DNA of 64,000 bases from the NCBI GenBank assembly GCA_023417065.1, contig JAEZGH010000095.1:1-64000 (forward strand). Direction: 5' to 3'. The notes beneath the pieces were generated by a model. That model made no database searches and had not been told where the DNA came from. It was given only the letters and a program-made list of their open reading frames with translations. Below are positions 59,771 through 64,000 of this stretch, piece by piece. The position numbers were made by a program, and so were the translations under genes. The DNA comes from Bacteroidota bacterium. GTDB taxonomy: Bacteria; Bacteroidota; Bacteroidia; Cytophagales; Cyclobacteriaceae. How positions within the stretch are numbered: the first letter of the stretch is position 1; every line of letters starts with the position of its first letter.

Positions 59771-60913
59771 ATGCATTTCACTTCGCGACTGCCCGACGTC
59801 GGTACAACGATTTTTACAGTCATGTCGCGACTGGCGGCTGAACACGACGCCATAAACCTGTCACAGGGGTTCCCTGATTTTCCTATTGATTCACAACTGA
59901 TCGACCTGGTTGGTCACGCCATGGCGCGGGATCTCAATCAATACGCTCCCATGCAGGGTGTACCCGAACTGCGAAGCCAAATCGCGCGATTGCTCGAAAA
60001 GCACTATGGTGTAGTCGCTGACCCTGAGTCGGAAGTCACCATTACGGCCGGAGCAACGGAAGCATTGTACAGCGTAATGGCGGCATTTGTCTCACCCGGC
60101 GATGAAGTCATCCTGTTTGATCCTGCATACGATTCATACTCACCGGCAGTGCGCCTCAATGGCGGAGTCCCCGTTCATATAAGTCTGCACTATCCCGACT
60201 TCAAAATTGACTGGAGCGAAGTCGGGCGCAGTGTTACCAAAAGAACCCGCATGATCGTGGTCAACACACCGCACAACCCCCTGGGTACTGTACTTGGTGC
60301 ATCAGACATGCAGGAACTGGAGCGCATCGCAGAACACCACAACCTTATTGTGCTGAGTGACGAGGTGTATGATCGACTCGTGTACGACAACCATCAGCAC
60401 CAAAGTGTACTGCGATTCCCCGGGCTTCGCTCGCGAAGTTGTGCCTGCTTTTCCTTTGGCAAGACGCTTCACGCAACGGGCTGGAAAGTCGGCTACGTAG
60501 TAGCGCCTGCGAGCCTTACTGCAGAAATACGAAAGACTCATCAATACATCACCTTTAGCGTTAATACGCCCGTTCAGCATGCGCTGGCCAACTACCTTGG
60601 CGCGGGCGACAAACTGGACGGGATTCCCGACTTCTACCAGCACAAGCGCGACCTTTTCCTCGAACAAATAAAGGGTTCCTCCTTCGAACCATTGCCCTGC
60701 AAAGGGTCGTATTTCCAACTCCTTTCCTATCGCCATATTTCGCAAAAACCGGATGAAGAGATGGCTGTTGATCTCACACGCCTGCACAAGGTCGCAGCTA
60801 TTCCCATATCCGTTTTTTATCGGGATAAAACCGATGCGCGGATCTTGCGCTTCTGTTTCGCCAAAAAGGATGAGACACTGGCTCGCGCGGGTGAAATCCT
60901 TCGAAAGATCTGA
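59771..60913 (+). CDS. Class I/II aminotransferase, methionine aminotransferase-like (YbdL)
   Basis: The 380 aa PLP enzyme has INLSQGFPDFP (28-38), ITAGATEALYS (91-101), FDPAYDSYSP, VVNTPHNPLGTVL with Asn169, VLSDEVYD with Asp197 and Tyr200, and SFGKTLHATGWKVGY with PLP-binding Lys231. The pattern is closest to YbdL/kynurenine-glutamine transaminase K-type enzymes, which favour methionine or glutamine with 2-oxo-4-methylthiobutyrate. An omega-amidase-like nitrilase is encoded two genes downstream, which fits the glutamine transaminase/omega-amidase route of methionine salvage. Confidence 0.9.
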   Translation: MHFTSRLPDVGTTIFTVMSRLAAEHDAINLSQGFPDFPIDSQLIDLVGHAMARDLNQYAPMQGVPELRSQIARLLEKHYGVVADPESEVTITAGATEALYSVMAAFVSPGDEVILFDPAYDSYSPAVRLNGGVPVHISLHYPDFKIDWSEVGRSVTKRTRMIVVNTPHNPLGTVLGASDMQELERIAEHHNLIVLSDEVYDRLVYDNHQHQSVLRFPGLRSRSCACFSFGKTLHATGWKVGYVVAPASLTAEIRKTHQYITFSVNTPVQHALANYLGAGDKLDGIPDFYQHKRDLFLEQIKGSSFEPLPCKGSYFQLLSYRHISQKPDEEMAVDLTRLHKVAAIPISVFYRDKTDARILRFCFAKKDETLARAGEILRKI

Positions 60914-60955
60914 CACCCGAAAATATTTGCCTCCCTCACGCCGTCTACGCATTCA

Positions 60956-62092
60956 ATGGCCCGAAGATTTATCACACGATTCCTGAAACGCATGCTTATC
61001 GGATTTCTGATTTTTATATTTATCACTAGTGCGGCTGTATGGATATTCCTGCAACAGCCAAAATTCGGGAAGTATCCTTCCGGCAGCCGCCTTGAGAGGA
61101 TAGAGAAGTCACCCAATTACGACGATGGCAAATTCCGCAATCTCAGTCCTACTCCAGACCTGACCGAAGGAAGCTCCTATTTTTCCGTGATGAAAGAGTT
61201 CCTGTTCTCCGACAGGCCCCGACGCATTCCCACGGATTCAATACCCACGACTAAGACAAACCTGCACACCCTGAATCCGGACGAAAATGTATTGGTGTGG
61301 TTTGGACATTCATCGTACTTCCTTCAGGTTGACGGCAAACGTTTTCTCGTTGATCCTGTATTCAGTGGTGCCGCGTCGCCCATTGCGGCCACAACAAGAA
61401 GCTTTCCAGGTACAGATGTATACGGCGCGGAAGACATTCCTTCCATCGACTACCTGCTCATCACGCATGATCACTGGGATCACCTCGACTACAAGACTAT
61501 TTTGGCCCTGCGCCCGCGTGTCGGAAAAGTGATATGCGGACTTGGCGTAGGGGAGCACCTTGAGTACTGGGGATATGATCCGGGACGCATTGTGGAACTT
61601 GACTGGAACGAGTCAGCGGATCTGATCGCGGGCTTTGAGATCCACGCCCGGCCCGCCCGCCACTTTTCAGGCAGAGGCCTTCGCCGTAATCGCTCGCTGT
61701 GGGTCTCTTTTGTGTTGATCACCCCGACGGCGAAACTCTATCTGGGTGGCGACAGCGGCTTCGATAAGCATTTCCGCAAAATAGGCGACGAGTTCGGTCC
61801 ATTGGACCTTGCCATACTTGAAAACGGCCAGTACGATAAAAACTGGAAATACATTCACCTCCTGCCGGAGGAGGTCGTTCAGGCATCGATGGACCTTCGT
61901 GCCAAACGTCTCCTGGCCGTCCACTCTTCGAAATTTGCCCTCGGCAACCATGCATGGGATGACCCACTGCTCCGCGTCTCCAAACTTGCCGGTGAGAGAA
62001 ACGTGCACCTGATTACGCCGATGATCGGCCAACCGGTGAACCTGCGCGACTCCACTGCTCAGTTTTCAGAATGGTGGCGGGGCATTAATTAA
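60956..62092 (+). CDS. Membrane-anchored MBL-fold hydrolase, NAPE-PLD/UlaG-like
   Basis: The 378 aa protein has an N-terminal anchor (MLIGFLIFIFITSAAVWIFL, about 14-33) and a metallo-beta-lactamase domain: VLVWFGHSSYFLQVDGKRFL, DYLLITHDHWDHLDYKT (HxHxDH), ARPARHFSGRGLRRN, KLYLGGDSGFDKHF and LLAVHSSKFALGNHAWDDP. The features match the N-acyl-phosphatidylethanolamine phospholipase D-like group. The hydrolase domain would face the periplasm. The substrate is unknown. It lies 42 bp after the aminotransferase gene. Confidence 0.88.
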   Translation: MARRFITRFLKRMLIGFLIFIFITSAAVWIFLQQPKFGKYPSGSRLERIEKSPNYDDGKFRNLSPTPDLTEGSSYFSVMKEFLFSDRPRRIPTDSIPTTKTNLHTLNPDENVLVWFGHSSYFLQVDGKRFLVDPVFSGAASPIAATTRSFPGTDVYGAEDIPSIDYLLITHDHWDHLDYKTILALRPRVGKVICGLGVGEHLEYWGYDPGRIVELDWNESADLIAGFEIHARPARHFSGRGLRRNRSLWVSFVLITPTAKLYLGGDSGFDKHFRKIGDEFGPLDLAILENGQYDKNWKYIHLLPEEVVQASMDLRAKRLLAVHSSKFALGNHAWDDPLLRVSKLAGERNVHLITPMIGQPVNLRDSTAQFSEWWRGIN

Positions 62093-62304
62093 CCTGATCC
62101 GGCACCATTTTCAGCCGATACCAGTTCTGTAACAGAGATGCAGACCGTTTGAACAAAAAGCATTTGCAAAATCCTCGTTCGGGGTTTTGATCACGCTGAC
62201 AGCTAGCGAATTGCGTGTCGACTTTCAGGGGGGCACATTACCTGGAAAAAGACCTTCAATATTCACCTGCTTTTGTTTTCTTTGCGGTCCGGAACAATCC
62301 CACT

Positions 62305-63120
62305 ATGCAGGACCTAAAAATCACTCTTATTCAATCAGACCTTCATTGGGAGGACATTGATGCCAATTTGTCCATGTTTGAAGAAAAGATCTGGCAGATC
62401 AACCGCTCAACCGACGTGATCATCCTCCCGGAGATGTTTACAACCGGGTTCACGATGGCGGCATCGAAGCTTGCAGAACACATGAACATGAGAACGTTCA
62501 AGTGGATGAAGCAAATGGCTGATCAAACCGGAGCGCTGATTTTAGGCAGCTATATTGTTCGGGTACACGACAAATATTTCAATCGCCTGCTTTGGATGGA
62601 GCCCGGCGGAAATTACAAGACTTACGATAAGAGGCACCTTTTCCGGATGGCGAATGAACATAAGACGTATTCACCCGGTGAAAGCCTGCTGATCGCAACC
62701 TGGAAAGGCTGGCGGATCTGCCCGCTGATCTGTTACGACCTCCGCTTCCCCGTCTGGACGCGGAACCGCTGGGATAAGGATGCCGATTCCCTCGCCTACG
62801 ACGTGGCCATCTATGTGGCAAACTGGCCCACCGCGCGAATTGACGCCTGGGATACGCTGCTGCGTGCCCGCGCCATTGAAAATATCAGCTATGTGGTCGG
62901 CGTAAACCGCATCGGCCAGGACGGCGCCGGTGTCGAGCATAACGGGCGGTCTGCAATCATCAGCCCGAAAGGCGAAGCAATATTCACCAACGAAGGAGCA
63001 GAAATCATCCACACCGTAGAGCTGAATGCCAATTCTCTGCACGCATTCCGCCACCGGTTCCCGGCCTACCAGGATGCTGACGACTTCAGCCTCGAATTCG
63101 AGTTCGAAGAGGATCTTTAG
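62305..63120 (+). CDS. Nitrilase-superfamily amidohydrolase, omega-amidase-like (YafV)
   Basis: From ATG 62305 the product is 271 aa. The Glu-Lys-Cys triad is visible: Glu43 in ILPEMFTTGF, Lys109 in YDKRHLFRM and Cys143 in PLICYDLRFPVW. The rest (AIENISYVVGVNRIGQDG, EHNGRSAIISPKG) matches YafV/omega-amidases, which hydrolyse 2-oxoglutaramate and 2-oxosuccinamate. It would complete transamination from glutamine by the aminotransferase encoded at 59771. The frame is open to GTG 62215, but that extension has no family content. A TTTCTTTG at 62277-62284 (one mismatch to the -7 box) lies 20 nt before the ATG. Confidence 0.9.
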   Translation: MQDLKITLIQSDLHWEDIDANLSMFEEKIWQINRSTDVIILPEMFTTGFTMAASKLAEHMNMRTFKWMKQMADQTGALILGSYIVRVHDKYFNRLLWMEPGGNYKTYDKRHLFRMANEHKTYSPGESLLIATWKGWRICPLICYDLRFPVWTRNRWDKDADSLAYDVAIYVANWPTARIDAWDTLLRARAIENISYVVGVNRIGQDGAGVEHNGRSAIISPKGEAIFTNEGAEIIHTVELNANSLHAFRHRFPAYQDADDFSLEFEFEEDL

Positions 63121-63155
63121 CCCGCAAACAGTTCATACGAAATTAGGTCAACCAC

Positions 63156-63185
63156 TTGAATCCTGTAAAAGGTCTTTTACTTTTG
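63156..63185 (+). promoter_or_regulatory. Promoter of purH: CTTG-N19-TACTTTTG
   Basis: TTG at 63156-63158 and TACTTTTG at 63178-63185 with a 19 nt spacer match the Bacteroidota elements. The purH ATG is 27 nt after the box. Confidence 0.65.
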
Positions 63186-63212
63186 CAGCTTCAATCTAAA
63201 CCCTTGATCCTA

Positions 63213-64000
63213 ATGTCGTCACGCAAAATCTCCCGAGCCCTCATCAGCGTCTTTTACAAAGACAACCTCGAACCAATAATTCACGAACTGGGCAAAAACG
63301 GGGTGGAGTTTGTATCGACGGGCGGCACCCAGGAATTCATCGAGAAACTTGGCTATAAGGTCACTCCCGTGGAGGAACTGACGGGCTACCCCTCAATATT
63401 CGGTGGAAGGGTGAAGACGCTTCATCCCGCTGTCTTCGGTGGCATTCTTTTCCGCAGAGATGAACCATCAGACCTCAAACAGGCAGAAGAATTCAAAATT
63501 GCGCCAATTGACCTGGTTATCGTAGACCTTTATCCGTTCGAAGAAACCGTCGCAAAAGGCGGATCTGAAAGCGAGGTAATCGAAAAGATTGACATCGGCG
63601 GAATCTCCCTTATCCGGGGTGCTGCGAAGAACTTCAACGACGTTGTTATCGTCTCTTCGCGCAGCCAGTATACGGAGTTCACAGATTTGCTAAAGCAGAA
63701 AGGTGGTTCGACCGACCTCGAAGACCGCAAGCATTTTGCAGCTCTGGCATTCGAGGTTACCTCTCATTATGACGCCGCCATTTTCCAGTACTTCAACTCG
63801 GGATATCAGCTTCCTGTGTTTAAAGCCTCCTTCCAGAATGGACGGGTGCTGCGGTACGGTGAGAACCCGCATCAGAAAGGAACGTATTTCGGAGACCTCG
63901 ACGGCCTCTTCGATCAACTAAACGGCAAGGAGCTTTCCTACAATAATCTCGTCGACGTCGACGCGGCTGTCAACCTCATACAGGAATTTGACGGACAGAC
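63213..64000 (+). CDS. purH: Bifunctional AICAR transformylase/IMP cyclohydrolase, N-terminal part (cut by window end)
   Basis: About 262 codons are present and the frame is open to the window end. The N-terminal IMP cyclohydrolase (MGS-like) domain is complete: KISRALISVFYKDNLEPII, GVEFVSTGGTQEFIEKLG, FGGRVKTLHPAVFGGILFRR, DLVIVDLYPFEETVAKGG, IDIGGISLIRGAAKNF. YGENPHQKGTYFG marks the start of the transformylase domain, and NNLVDVDAAVNLIQEF follows. PurH does the last two steps of IMP synthesis, feeding IMP dehydrogenase encoded at 41.8 kb. ATG 63213 starts the conserved region. Confidence 0.97.
   Translation, partial: MSSRKISRALISVFYKDNLEPIIHELGKNGVEFVSTGGTQEFIEKLGYKVTPVEELTGYPSIFGGRVKTLHPAVFGGILFRRDEPSDLKQAEEFKIAPIDLVIVDLYPFEETVAKGGSESEVIEKIDIGGISLIRGAAKNFNDVVIVSSRSQYTEFTDLLKQKGGSTDLEDRKHFAALAFEVTSHYDAAIFQYFNSGYQLPVFKASFQNGRVLRYGENPHQKGTYFGDLDGLFDQLNGKELSYNNLVDVDAAVNLIQEFDGQ

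Noticed and set aside
60302..60952. 216-codon - strand open frame opposite the aminotransferase gene
   Set aside because: It is a shadow: the + strand frame has complete aminotransferase motifs over the same bases.
62215..62304. N-terminal extension of the omega-amidase-like gene
   Set aside because: It has no family content; the conserved start is Met 62305.
1..64000. CRISPR arrays, tRNA/rRNA genes, insertion sequences, prophage
   Set aside because: Reading the intergenic regions showed no regular repeat-spacer array, no cloverleaf with CCA-type end, no rRNA-like block and no transposase or phage gene.

Overview
The window looks like a chromosomal segment of a free-living Bacteroidota bacterium, most likely of the order Cytophagales. 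The evidence is a type IX secretion/gliding motor cluster (porP/sprF, gldK, gldL, gldM, gldN) together with sprE/porW, Bacteroidota-specific families (DUF4271, LytTR two-component pairs, a subunit a of ATP synthase with a signal peptide), an ATP synthase operon without atpD/atpC, and many promoters of the Bacteroidota type TAnnTTTG. Base composition is even, and I see no IS element, prophage, tRNA, rRNA or CRISPR array. This is mostly core genome.

Layout. 1-7.3 kb: end of a TolC-like gene, a purine phosphorylase/aldo-keto reductase pair, uvrA, a small membrane protein and a LytS/LytTR two-component pair. 7.3-10.8 kb: hemW and a DUF4271-hemD pair diverge from a 63 bp promoter region. 11.0-16.6 kb: T9SS operon porP-gldKLMN on the + strand. 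It runs into a convergent - strand operon (16.7-23.4 kb) sprE/porW-PBP1A-uvrC, and one hairpin terminator serves both. 23.5-30.5 kb: M23 peptidase, bactofilin, atpZ, an AtpI-like gene, then atpB-E-F-H-A-G. 30.5-36.7 kb: a UbiA-like/methyltransferase pair, a triple-PAS histidine kinase, an acetyltransferase-like gene, a VTT membrane protein and ferrochelatase. 36.7-41.8 kb: a secreted possible cysteine peptidase, DUF2721, a NadR-like kinase, a Tat-exported amine oxidase, a TauE-like exporter and RlpA. 41.8-51.5 kb: guaB, then a run of seven same-strand genes that joins a PP2C/STAS/anti-sigma-kinase partner-switch module to three periplasmic SurA-like chaperones and MoxR. 51.5-54.0 kb: an OmpR-type two-component system and DUF1573. 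54.2-64 kb: ppc, mutarotase, CE2-type esterase, ruvX, def, a methionine-type aminotransferase, an MBL hydrolase, an omega-amidase-like nitrilase, and purH cut by the window end.

Themes. Cell-envelope biogenesis dominates: T9SS, PBP1A, M23, bactofilin, RlpA, SurA-like chaperones. The rest is energy metabolism, haem-linked genes, purine synthesis and DNA repair. The best leads are a chitin-binding-like (CBM5/12) insert inside GldN, a 11/21 bp-phased TTAACA repeat upstream of the OmpR-type two-component genes, a recurrent -7 box placed 4-9 nt before start codons (implying leaderless transcripts), and the partner-switch/chaperone operon, whose target is not visible here. I did not find a system that I can call wholly new.
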